Part shown: positions 56,837-64,000 of the stretch, one piece after another
How the letters are laid out: each line of letters starts with the position of its first letter
Numbering within the stretch: position 1 is the stretch's first letter
The notes under the pieces: model-generated
Told to the model about the DNA's origin: nothing
The model's input: the letters and a program-made list of their open reading frames with translations, nothing else
The model's database searches: none
NCBI RefSeq assembly: GCF_004364315.1
Contig: NZ_SOBR01000005.1
Coordinates: 1-64,000 of the forward strand
From: Chromohalobacter marismortui
GTDB taxonomy: Bacteria; Pseudomonadota; Gammaproteobacteria; Pseudomonadales; Halomonadaceae
Reading direction: 5' to 3'
DNA length: 64,000 nucleotides
Program-made: the position numbers and the translations under genes

Positions 56837-59296
56837 CTAGGCGAAGACCACCTTGGCCACGTCCCGATAGCGATTGGCGAAGTGCACGGTCACCCCCTGC
56901 TTGAGGTAATCGGGCAGTTCCTCGTAATCGCGGCGGTTGGGTTCGGGCAGAATCAATTCGAAGATATCGCTGCGCCGCGCGGCGATCACTTTCTCGCGAA
57001 TGCCGCCTACCGGCAGCACCTGACCGCTCAACGTCAGTTCACCGGTCATCGCCAAGGGCCGGTCCAGGGGCTGCTGCTTGGCCAGCGACAACAGCGCCGT
57101 GGTCATCGTCACGCCCGCCGACGGCCCATCCTTGGGCGTGGCACCCTCAGGCACATGCATATGCACATGCGCCTCGTCGAAGAAGGTCGGGTCGGCGCCG
57201 AAGTCCTTGAGGTGCGCCATCGTATAGCTATAGGCGATATTCGCCGACTCCTGCATCACGTCGCCCAACTGACCGGTGAGCTTGAGGCCGCGCGATTTCG
57301 CATGCACGCGGGCCGCCTCGACCGGCAACGTCGCGCCGCCCATCGAGGTCCATGCCAGTCCGGTGACCACGCCGACGCCCTTGAGCACTTTTTCCTTACG
57401 GAACGTCGGTGCGCCGAGGAAGTCCTCGAGATTGTTGACCGAAATCTTGACCGTGGCCTGCTCGTTTTCGAGCATCGTCACCGCCGCCTTGCGCACGATG
57501 CGGTGCAGTTGCTTTTCCAACTGACGCACCCCGGCCTCGCGGGCATAGCCTTCGATCACACGCCTGAGTGCGGCATCGGTGAGGTTGATGCGCTTCTTGG
57601 GAATGCGGTCGCGTTCGAGCAGCTTGGGCCATAGATGGTGCTTGGCGATGGCCATCTTTTCCTCGGCGATGTAGCCCGACAGGCGGATCTGTTCCATACG
57701 GTCGAGCAGCGCCGGCGGCAACGAATCCAGGGTGTTGGCGGTGCACACGAACAATACCTTGGACAGGTCCATGCGCACATCGAGGTAATGGTCGAGGAAA
57801 TCGACGTTCTGTTCGGGGTCGAGCACTTCGAGCAGCGCCGAGGCCGGATCGCCCTGGAACGACTGTCCCATCTTGTCGACCTCGTCGAGCATGATCACCG
57901 GATTCTCGACCTCGACTTCCTTGAGCGCTTGCACCAGCTTGCCCGGCATGGCCCCGATATAGGTGCGTCGGTGGCCCTTGATCTCGGCCTCGTCGCGCAT
58001 GCCGCCCACCGAGAAGCGATAGAATTCGCGCCCCAGCGCCTCGGCGATGGAGCGCCCCACCGAGGTCTTGCCCACGCCGGGCGGACCGACAAGCAACAGG
58101 ATGGAGCCGCCGACATCGCCCTTGAAGGTCCCCTCGGCAAGGAACTCGACGATACGCTCCTTGACGTCCGTCAGACCGTCATGATCACGGTCGAGGATCT
58201 TGCGGGCACGCGGCAGGTCGAGTTGATCCTCGGAGGTGATCCCCCACGGCAGCGACGTCAGCCAATCGAGATAATTGCGGGTAGTGCCGTATTCCGGCGA
58301 ACCTGTCTCGAGTACCGAGAGCTTGCCCAGCTCGTCCTCGATACGTTCCATGACCCGCTCCGGCACCTCCAGATTCTCGAGACGCTCGCGGAACGTATCG
58401 ACATCGTTTTCGCGGTCGTCCTTGGAGATCCCCAGTTCGCGCTGGATGACCTTGAGCTGTTCGCGCAGGAAGAACTCGCGCTGGCGATCCTGCATCTGCG
58501 CGTTGACCTGCTCGCTGATCTCGCTTTGCAGCTGCGCCACCTCGATTTCCTTGCGCAGCAACGGCAACACTTTTTGCATGCGCGACATCACCGGCAAGGT
58601 CTCCAGCACTTCCTGCAGCTCTGGCCCCTTGGCCGAGGTGATGGCCGCCGCGAAATCGGTCAGCGGACCGGGTTCATGAGGGCTGAAGCGGTTGAGATAG
58701 TGCTTGAGCTCCTCACCGTAAAGCGGGTTGATAGGCAGCAATTCCTTGATGCCGTTGATCAGCGCCATGGCGTAGGCGCGCGCTTCCTCGTCGCTGGACT
58801 CGATGGGCTCCTTGGGATAGGTGACCTCGACCAGATACGGCGGCGTCTTCGACAACCAGCGGACGATGCGAAAGCGCTGCATGCCTTGAGCGATGAACTG
58901 AATCTGTTGCTCTTCGGTCTGCGAGCGGTGAACCTTCACCGCCGTGCCGATCTCCGGGAAGTCATCGGGGCCCAGCTCGTCGACGCCGGTGTCTCCGACG
59001 AACGCCACGCCGACACTGTGGTGCGGCGTGTTGCCGACCCGCTCCATGGTCTCTTCCCAACGCTCGCGATGGATGACGAGCGGCTGCACCTGCGCGGGGA
59101 AGAAGGGTCGATTGTGTATCGGCAACAGGTAGAGGCGCTCGGGTAGATAGGCCTGCGTCGGCACCATCGCGCGCCCCTGAGCAGACGATTCCTGGTCGTC
59201 CTGCGTCGGGGAATGTTCCTCTTGGGCATCTTGCCGTGCCTCTTCGAGTTCGGCGTAAAAATCCCGGGATTGATCCTGGTCGCGTTCGCTCATCAT
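56837..59296 (-). CDS. lon: Lon-family ATP-dependent protease
   Basis: An 819-residue protease. A charged 45-residue N-terminal extension precedes the LON substrate-binding domain ([20 protein letters not shown]). The AAA+ domain has Walker [21 protein letters not shown] and Walker [13 protein letters not shown]. The C-terminal serine protease has the Ser/Lys dyad in [20 protein letters not shown] and [13 protein letters not shown]. The gene is not beside clpX, hupB or ppiD as the main lon gene usually is. With its acidic N-terminus it resembles the second Lon paralogue of pseudomonads (AsrA type). A terminator follows. Confidence 0.92.
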   Translation of the reverse strand: MMSERDQDQSRDFYAELEEARQDAQEEHSPTQDDQESSAQGRAMVPTQAYLPERLYLLPIHNRPFFPAQVQPLVIHRERWEETMERVGNTPHHSVGVAFVGDTGVDELGPDDFPEIGTAVKVHRSQTEEQQIQFIAQGMQRFRIVRWLSKTPPYLVEVTYPKEPIESSDEEARAYAMALINGIKELLPINPLYGEELKHYLNRFSPHEPGPLTDFAAAITSAKGPELQEVLETLPVMSRMQKVLPLLRKEIEVAQLQSEISEQVNAQMQDRQREFFLREQLKVIQRELGISKDDRENDVDTFRERLENLEVPERVMERIEDELGKLSVLETGSPEYGTTRNYLDWLTSLPWGITSEDQLDLPRARKILDRDHDGLTDVKERIVEFLAEGTFKGDVGGSILLLVGPPGVGKTSVGRSIAEALGREFYRFSVGGMRDEAEIKGHRRTYIGAMPGKLVQALKEVEVENPVIMLDEVDKMGQSFQGDPASALLEVLDPEQNVDFLDHYLDVRMDLSKVLFVCTANTLDSLPPALLDRMEQIRLSGYIAEEKMAIAKHHLWPKLLERDRIPKKRINLTDAALRRVIEGYAREAGVRQLEKQLHRIVRKAAVTMLENEQATVKISVNNLEDFLGAPTFRKEKVLKGVGVVTGLAWTSMGGATLPVEAARVHAKSRGLKLTGQLGDVMQESANIAYSYTMAHLKDFGADPTFFDEAHVHMHVPEGATPKDGPSAGVTMTTALLSLAKQQPLDRPLAMTGELTLSGQVLPVGGIREKVIAARRSDIFELILPEPNRRDYEELPDYLKQGVTVHFANRYRDVAKVVFA

Positions 59297-59384
59297 TCAC
59301 CTTGAAAGTCGTCGGGCAAATCGCCCCATTTGCTCAAGGAATGCGGGCGTTAGCAGTGAACTTCAAGCCTCCAGGTCATGATGC

Positions 59385-60611
59385 TTACCAGCGCAACGCG
59401 TGTTCATTGACGCGCCATTGTCCGGCATCGACGCGAAAGACCAGGCGCGTCGTGTCCGGCGCCAGGCCCAGATACAAGGCCAAAAGCGGCGGCGCATCGA
59501 CAAGCGTGATACGCCCCTCGAGGCGTTGCTGAAGGCGACGCCAGAAGGCGGGCGACGTCACCGGCGTGGCTGCCAATGCGGCCGGATCGTCACCGTCGAG
59601 GGTCACTTCTCCGAAGGCGCGGCTATCGACGCCGAAAGCCTCGCTGGTCACTTGCATGCTTTCGAGTGTCAGTCGCGGCGAATCGCGCAGCACCTTCACG
59701 ATCAGCGGTGTCAATCGCGCCCACCGCGAGGCCGCAATGGCGGAGTGCGCGCCATCCGCTCGCGTCTCTTGGAGACGCGCGATGAGCGCACGCAACGCAT
59801 CGGCATCGATACGCTCAAGCCTCAGCGCCATGCGCCCCGCCGCCACCGACTGTCCAGCCACGGCGATATCGTCGACGCCCCCCTCGCCGTGGTAGCGAAA
59901 GGTATCATCGTCGAGACGCATAGCGGCCTTGTAGTCCAGCGCATGCAGCGAGAACGGCGCATCGCCCTGCCAGGTCAGCGACGCCAGAGAAAGATCCAGG
60001 CTGTGATGAAACCAGCGCTCGCCGCTCCGATGGCGCCCCTCGACGTCGAGCGTCCCGACATCCAGCGATGCCTCACCCAGTAATACGCGCCACGCTGCCG
60101 AGCGCAGATGGTAACGCAGGTCTCCGGCACGCCCACGCAGCGACAACTCGCCGGCGCCGACATCGAGCGATGTCACCTGCGGTAGCACGCCGCGTGAGGT
60201 GAACGCCGACCACTGTAGTCGCCCCTGCATCTCGCCCGACAGCGTTCGGTAGGTGGCCTGCCATGTCGGCGCCGCCTCCGTCGCCAATAACGCTCTCCCT
60301 GCGTAGGTGACATCTACTTCACCCTTGAGGTGACTACTCAGCACGCCATGACGGACGCGATACGGCAACGACACGCGTAGTGGGTCGCCTCCTGGGCCGG
60401 CGATTTCCAGGCGCAGAACACCGGTGGAATGCCACCATCCTCGTGCGACCTCATGCCGCGCGGCCTGCCAGCCCTGGCGCGCGTCCAAGCGCGCGGTCAG
60501 TCGCTCCAGCGCCTGTTCGCCCACATGGCTCGACCACGCCTGTGCCGCGCACCAACCGATGCCTGCCAACAGCAGCAGACAGGCCCCGCCGATCCAGCGT
60601 TTTTTGTACAT
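59385..60611 (-). CDS. YdgA-family protein (DUF945)
   Basis: A 408-residue protein starting MYKKRWIGGACLLLLAGIGW, with one N-terminal membrane anchor (up to AAQAW) and a periplasmic beta-rich remainder. The early segment (HVGEQALERLTARLDARQGW) and following LRLEIAGPGGDPLRVSLPYR match the layout of E. coli YdgA and its DUF945 relatives. No enzymatic motif is known in the family. An in-frame ATG at 60626 would add 5 residues. It lies 36 bases downstream of the hybrid kinase gene on the same strand, so it may belong to that transcript. Confidence 0.75.
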   Translation of the reverse strand: MYKKRWIGGACLLLLAGIGWCAAQAWSSHVGEQALERLTARLDARQGWQAARHEVARGWWHSTGVLRLEIAGPGGDPLRVSLPYRVRHGVLSSHLKGEVDVTYAGRALLATEAAPTWQATYRTLSGEMQGRLQWSAFTSRGVLPQVTSLDVGAGELSLRGRAGDLRYHLRSAAWRVLLGEASLDVGTLDVEGRHRSGERWFHHSLDLSLASLTWQGDAPFSLHALDYKAAMRLDDDTFRYHGEGGVDDIAVAGQSVAAGRMALRLERIDADALRALIARLQETRADGAHSAIAASRWARLTPLIVKVLRDSPRLTLESMQVTSEAFGVDSRAFGEVTLDGDDPAALAATPVTSPAFWRRLQQRLEGRITLVDAPPLLALYLGLAPDTTRLVFRVDAGQWRVNEHALRW

Positions 60612-60647
60612 CTTGATGTCTCCCAAGCAAGCCAGGCGCGTTCATCA

Positions 60648-62861
60648 TCACGCGGTCATGTCATTGGCCATGCGCAGCGCCTGACGCGACGAGGTGATGA
60701 TGGGACGCAATAAAGTCCACTGCCGAACGGCCTCGTCCGCATCCGCCTGACGGGCCGCTTGCTCCAAGTAGTCACTGCCACGTACCAGACGCGTCAGGGC
60801 CAACGACGACGACTCCCCCTTGAGCCGGTGTGCCAACTCGGCGGTGCGCGTCATATCGGCATCGGCGACGGCCGCCTCGAGCGCTTCTTCCAGGACCCGT
60901 GACTGATACTGCCAGGCGGCCACCAGCGCACTACGCTGTGCCACACCCAACGCCTCCCCGAGCATGTCGAATTCATGGCGATCGAGAACTGCCGGCATCG
61001 CCTCCGCAGACGCCGTCATGGTCGCCTGCGCCCCGGCGTCGAAGACAGGCGTTTCTTCCGGATCGCGCACGCCGACGTGCACGAGGATGTCGACCAATGC
61101 CTGCTGGCGTATGGGTTTCGTCAGCACGTCCAACATGCCGGAAGCCAGGGCTCGCTGGTGCTCCTGAGTGGTGACGCTGGCGGTCATGGCGATTAGCGGA
61201 GTGGTCTGATTGGGACCGTCCTGGGCGAGAATCCGCCGCGCCGTCTCCGGTCCATCGAGCGTGGGCATGCGCACGTCCAGGAAAATCAAGGCGAACGACA
61301 CCTCTGCAGTCAGCGCCAGGGCCGCCTCGCCGCTATCGGCGACGTTGACCGTATGCCCGAGCCGTTCGAGCATGGCCACGGCGACCTGGCGATTGACGGG
61401 GTTGTCCTCGACCACCAGCAGCGGCGCCGTACCTGCCGCCGTCGCGTCCCATGCTCCGCGTGATGGAAGATGCCGTCCCTTGTTTTCCTCGGCATCACGG
61501 GGCAATGGCAGTTCGAACCAGAAGCGACTGCCCTCGTCGGCCCGGCTCGAAACACCGATGCGCCCCTGCATGGCATCTACCAGACGCTTGCTGATGGCCA
61601 GTCCCAGACCGGTCCCGCCCTGCTTGGGAACGCCTTGATAAAAGGGCTGAAACAAGCGCTCGCGATCGACATCGTCGATGCCGCAACCGGTGTCACGTAC
61701 CTCGAAATGTACCCAGTCCCCACGCATCGGTTTGACGAGCAACGTCACGCTACCCTGCCGCGTGAACTTGAGCGCGTTGACAAGCAAATTGAGCAACACC
61801 TGACGCAAGCGTCCGACATCGCCCACCAGGTGCTCGGGCAGCGTAGGCGATATGACACGCGTGAACTCGACATGCGCGGCACGCGGCTCGAGTAGCCGCA
61901 TCAGGGCCTCGACCAGCACAGGAAGCGAAAAAGACGCGCGTTCGATATCCAGATGCCCGGCTTCGATCTTGGAAAAGTCCAGCAGATCGCTGATCAATGA
62001 CAGTAGTTGCGCACCACTGTCATGTATGGTTTCGACATATTGATGGGAGGCATCATCCAACGGGCGCTCGCGCAGTAGCTCCGTCATGCCCAGTACGCCG
62101 TTGAGCGGCGTGCGTATTTCATGGCTGACGGTGGCGAGGAAATCCGATTTGGCCTGGTTGGCGGACTCGGCATGACGCGCGGTTTCCTTGAGCTCCTGGC
62201 TCAAGTGCTCCAAGGCGCGTCGCGCCGCGATATTCTCGCCCGCCTCCTGGAACAGAAAGCGAACCACCAACACGGTGGCGACGCACATCAGCAGGATCAA
62301 TGTCAGCAAGGCGGCATAGAGTGCCAGCTGCACCTCACGCTCACGCGTCTTGGACTCGGCGAGGTAGGCATTGACCGCCACGACCAGACGCTCGCTGAGA
62401 GCACTCAACGCCTGCAGACGTTCTTCCACAGAGGCAAGGTCTGGAGAGACGGTGGACATCCGTGACAAGGCGGCATCGAGCGCGTCGCTGCGCGACAAAA
62501 TCTCCGGCAACAAGGCACGCGCCTCGGGGAGTGACTGGAACAGCTCGGCGATTTCGCCGTGGCGCAACAGGTTGATGCGGCTGTACAGCAATTCGAAGCG
62601 CATGCGCACGTCATCGAGCTCGCCTGGACTCCGTTCGGCCTCCAAGACGGCATTGCGCATCTGGATGGTCTCCCGATCCAGCTTGTAGGCCGCCCAAGCC
62701 GCGTCACCGGCGACACTCTTGGCCAGGACCTCTTGTCGCCAGATGATCAGACTGACCACCACCAGGGCCGCGACGAAAAACAAGGTCGCCGCACTGGCTC
62801 CCAGCTTGAGCCTCAACGGCAAACGCGACACGAGGTGGATGCGGGAACGCCAATCCATCAT
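60648..62861 (-). CDS. Membrane hybrid sensor histidine kinase (HisKA-HATPase-REC-Hpt)
   Basis: A 737-residue sensor. Membrane helix 1 lies at about 21-41, a helical periplasmic domain at about 42-180, and helix 2 at about 180-203. After a short coiled linker comes the HisKA domain with phosphorylated His247 ([20 protein letters not shown]), then the ATPase ([38 protein letters not shown]). A receiver domain ([17 protein letters not shown], phospho-Asp in [15 protein letters not shown]) and a C-terminal Hpt domain with His in [17 protein letters not shown] follow. It is a complete phosphorelay except for the output regulator. Its ATG overlaps the stop of the upstream SUOX-fold gene (ATGA), so the two products are probably made together. 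Confidence 0.92.
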   Translation of the reverse strand: MMDWRSRIHLVSRLPLRLKLGASAATLFFVAALVVVSLIIWRQEVLAKSVAGDAAWAAYKLDRETIQMRNAVLEAERSPGELDDVRMRFELLYSRINLLRHGEIAELFQSLPEARALLPEILSRSDALDAALSRMSTVSPDLASVEERLQALSALSERLVVAVNAYLAESKTREREVQLALYAALLTLILLMCVATVLVVRFLFQEAGENIAARRALEHLSQELKETARHAESANQAKSDFLATVSHEIRTPLNGVLGMTELLRERPLDDASHQYVETIHDSGAQLLSLISDLLDFSKIEAGHLDIERASFSLPVLVEALMRLLEPRAAHVEFTRVISPTLPEHLVGDVGRLRQVLLNLLVNALKFTRQGSVTLLVKPMRGDWVHFEVRDTGCGIDDVDRERLFQPFYQGVPKQGGTGLGLAISKRLVDAMQGRIGVSSRADEGSRFWFELPLPRDAEENKGRHLPSRGAWDATAAGTAPLLVVEDNPVNRQVAVAMLERLGHTVNVADSGEAALALTAEVSFALIFLDVRMPTLDGPETARRILAQDGPNQTTPLIAMTASVTTQEHQRALASGMLDVLTKPIRQQALVDILVHVGVRDPEETPVFDAGAQATMTASAEAMPAVLDRHEFDMLGEALGVAQRSALVAAWQYQSRVLEEALEAAVADADMTRTAELAHRLKGESSSLALTRLVRGSDYLEQAARQADADEAVRQWTLLRPIITSSRQALRMANDMTA

Positions 62862-63394
62862 TTTTCTACGACGATACGCGCCACCTGCCAGACCGACCTA
62901 AAACGCACCTCCTCGGTCTGCAGTTCAGGATGGTCATCGAACGGGTAGAGCACGAACAAAGGACCGTATTCACGCACCGGCATCGGCTCGCCGTCACGCC
63001 GCATGGCCAGAATCACGCCATACTCCTTGGCTTCGGCCAGCGGTACGTCGGCGGCGAAGTTATTGAGCGCGACGATATGCAGCGAATCACCTTGTGCCCC
63101 GACCGCCTCGGCGATCGCGTCCAAGCGTGGCCCGTCGAAGCACGACGCGCCCTCTGTCCAGGGGGTGTGCGTGACGATGGTGCCCTGCGGCAGCGCTTGC
63201 AGCATAGCGCGGTCGAAGCGGGCCACGCCGTCACCGTTGGTATGTGAAATGGCCCCCTCCACGGTCAACAAGACGTCCCCCTCGGGAGCCGACAAGGGAT
63301 GAGCATGTACCGTCGAGGCACCGACCAAGAGCAGGAAAAAAGCCAGCCCGGCCGATGTCATGGCCCGGCATCCCAGGCATTGCGTCAGCGTCAT
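62858..63394 (-). CDS. Short periplasmic sulfite-oxidase-fold (oxidoreductase_molyb) protein
   Basis: A protein of about 178 residues. The start ATG at 63394 is chosen because GAGGGG precedes it; an ATG at 63406 is also in frame. A signal peptide ends near ASTVHA-HPL. The mature part follows the pattern of the sulfite-oxidase molybdopterin domain: LLTVEGAISHTNGDG, TIVTHTPWTEGASCFDGPRL, HIVALNNFAADVPLAEAKEY and GPLFVLYPFDDHPELQTEE. It is much shorter than catalytic SUOX-fold enzymes and lacks the usual Cys context that binds the molybdenum. It is translationally coupled to the hybrid kinase, so a ligand-sensing accessory role is likely (inference). Confidence 0.8.
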   Translation of the reverse strand: MTLTQCLGCRAMTSAGLAFFLLLVGASTVHAHPLSAPEGDVLLTVEGAISHTNGDGVARFDRAMLQALPQGTIVTHTPWTEGASCFDGPRLDAIAEAVGAQGDSLHIVALNNFAADVPLAEAKEYGVILAMRRDGEPMPVREYGPLFVLYPFDDHPELQTEEVRFRSVWQVARIVVEK

Positions 63395-63527
63395 CAGACC
63401 CCTCATGATTTATCATCCCCATTCACATGCAAGCCAAAACGTCACCTCACCATCACCGACCCTATCACCACGATGGGGGGCTTGCATGTCATGTGCAGAG
63501 GTCATGTATCGATGCCATCTTTCTGCC

Positions 63528-64000
63528 TTACGCCAGCACCTCGAGGCGATCATGGCGGGTGATGCGACCTTCGTTTTCAGCGATCAGATTCTGACCGAAA
63601 TACACCTTGCCGCCTTCACCGCGTCGGTAACCGGCCAGTGTACGCAAGGGTTCGCGAGCGTCCTTGAAAGTGCCCGTGGCAGGATCGACGCTGACCATCG
63701 CGCAACGAGAACAAGGCTTGTCGACGCGGAACACGACCTCGCCCAGACGGATGCGTCGCCACTCATCCTCGGCATAGGCCGAGGTATCGGCGATCACCAG
63801 ATTGGGACGAAACTGCGCCATGACATGTTGCTCGCGGGTGCGCGTGTTGAGATCGGCCAGCGAGGCCTCGGAAATCAATAGCAGCGGGTATCCGTCGGCG
63901 AAGCTGACGCGCTGTTCGATGGAACGGCGATAGCGCGGAGAGCGCTCGCCCAGCCACAGTAGCCGCGCAGGCTCGCCCGCCGCCTCGCTGAACCAGGCAT
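63528..64000 (-). CDS. MOSC-domain protein (YcbX-like), C-terminal part
   Basis: The open frame continues to the right edge, so the 5' part is missing; 157 residues are visible. The sequence at the edge (AWFSEAAGEPARLLWLGERS, then FADGYPLLLISEASLADLN) corresponds to the end of the MOSC N-terminal barrel. The MOSC domain proper follows: FRPNLVIADTSAYAEDEWRR, VFRVDKPCSRCAMVSVDPAT with the conserved Cys residues, and GEGGKVYFGQNLIAENEGRI. YcbX-type proteins detoxify N-hydroxylated compounds using molybdenum cofactor. It points away from the kinase cluster's start region. Confidence 0.88.
   Translation of the reverse strand, partial: AWFSEAAGEPARLLWLGERSPRYRRSIEQRVSFADGYPLLLISEASLADLNTRTREQHVMAQFRPNLVIADTSAYAEDEWRRIRLGEVVFRVDKPCSRCAMVSVDPATGTFKDAREPLRTLAGYRRGEGGKVYFGQNLIAENEGRITRHDRLEVLA

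Noticed and set aside
57635-59146. A 503-codon plus-strand ORF
   Set aside because: Antisense to lon, which has intact AAA+ and protease motifs throughout the same interval.

Overview
This window is about 64 kb of GC-rich, densely packed chromosomal DNA from a gammaproteobacterium. It is almost certainly a member of the Halomonadaceae (Halomonas/Chromohalobacter type). That placement rests on three things: gene order shared with pseudomonads and enterics, a high-capacity BetT-type choline transporter, and protein sequences that read as orthologues of Pseudomonas and E. coli housekeeping genes. I see no rRNA, tRNA, CRISPR array, prophage, transposase or insertion sequence. Nearly all of the window is core genome; the left end carries an accessory adhesin module.

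Region 1 (1-7.5 kb, minus strand) is a surface-adhesion module. It holds a TolC-like outer membrane protein, a LapB-type ABC exporter with a degenerate C39 domain, a LapC-type membrane fusion protein, a LuxR-family regulator with a degenerate receiver domain, and the N-terminal 470 residues of a giant repetitive adhesin. The adhesin has a retention module, a TAAG motif like that cut by LapG proteases, and near-identical 102-residue repeats; it runs off the left edge. Region 2 (7.8-18 kb) holds an Rdx-family selenoprotein-W-like protein, an MFS transporter, a short LOV photoreceptor, EttA, a DUF2254 membrane protein, LpxL, alanine racemase and a TolC-family protein.

Region 3 (17.7-25 kb, minus strand) is the classic ftsB-ispD-ispF-truD-surE-pcm-(DUF368)-nlpD-rpoS cluster, with several 4-8 base gene overlaps. 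Region 4 (25-31.6 kb) has a YqfO-like protein, two divergent Nudix hydrolases, a 2OG-Fe(II) oxygenase, a large acyl-CoA dehydrogenase and BetT. A perfect TetR-type palindrome lies between the last two. Region 5 (31.6-38.6 kb) is the fructose PTS operon fruB-fruK-fruA, divergent from a LacI-type regulator fruR/cra, with two Cra-like operators between them.

Region 6 (38.6-52.4 kb) holds a PhoD-like phosphatase, Rsd/AlgQ, DsbB, GshA, Tex, a Tat-type MsrB, PckA, Hsp33, Hsp15, YrfG, NudE and a YdgJ-like oxidoreductase. Its pckA-hslO-hslR-yrfG/nudE order matches enterics and pseudomonads. Region 7 (52.5-64 kb) has a 36-codon small ORF with its own terminator, an Aquifex-type aconitase, IlvD, a second-type Lon protease, a YdgA-like DUF945 protein, a hybrid histidine kinase translationally coupled to a truncated sulfite-oxidase-fold periplasmic protein, and a partial MOSC protein at the right edge.

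The best candidates for unusual biology are the adhesin module with its degenerate-receiver regulator, the short LOV protein, the coupled SUOX-fold/hybrid-kinase pair, and the 36-aa small ORF. All functional calls come from reading motifs and from remembered family sequences; no database search was run.
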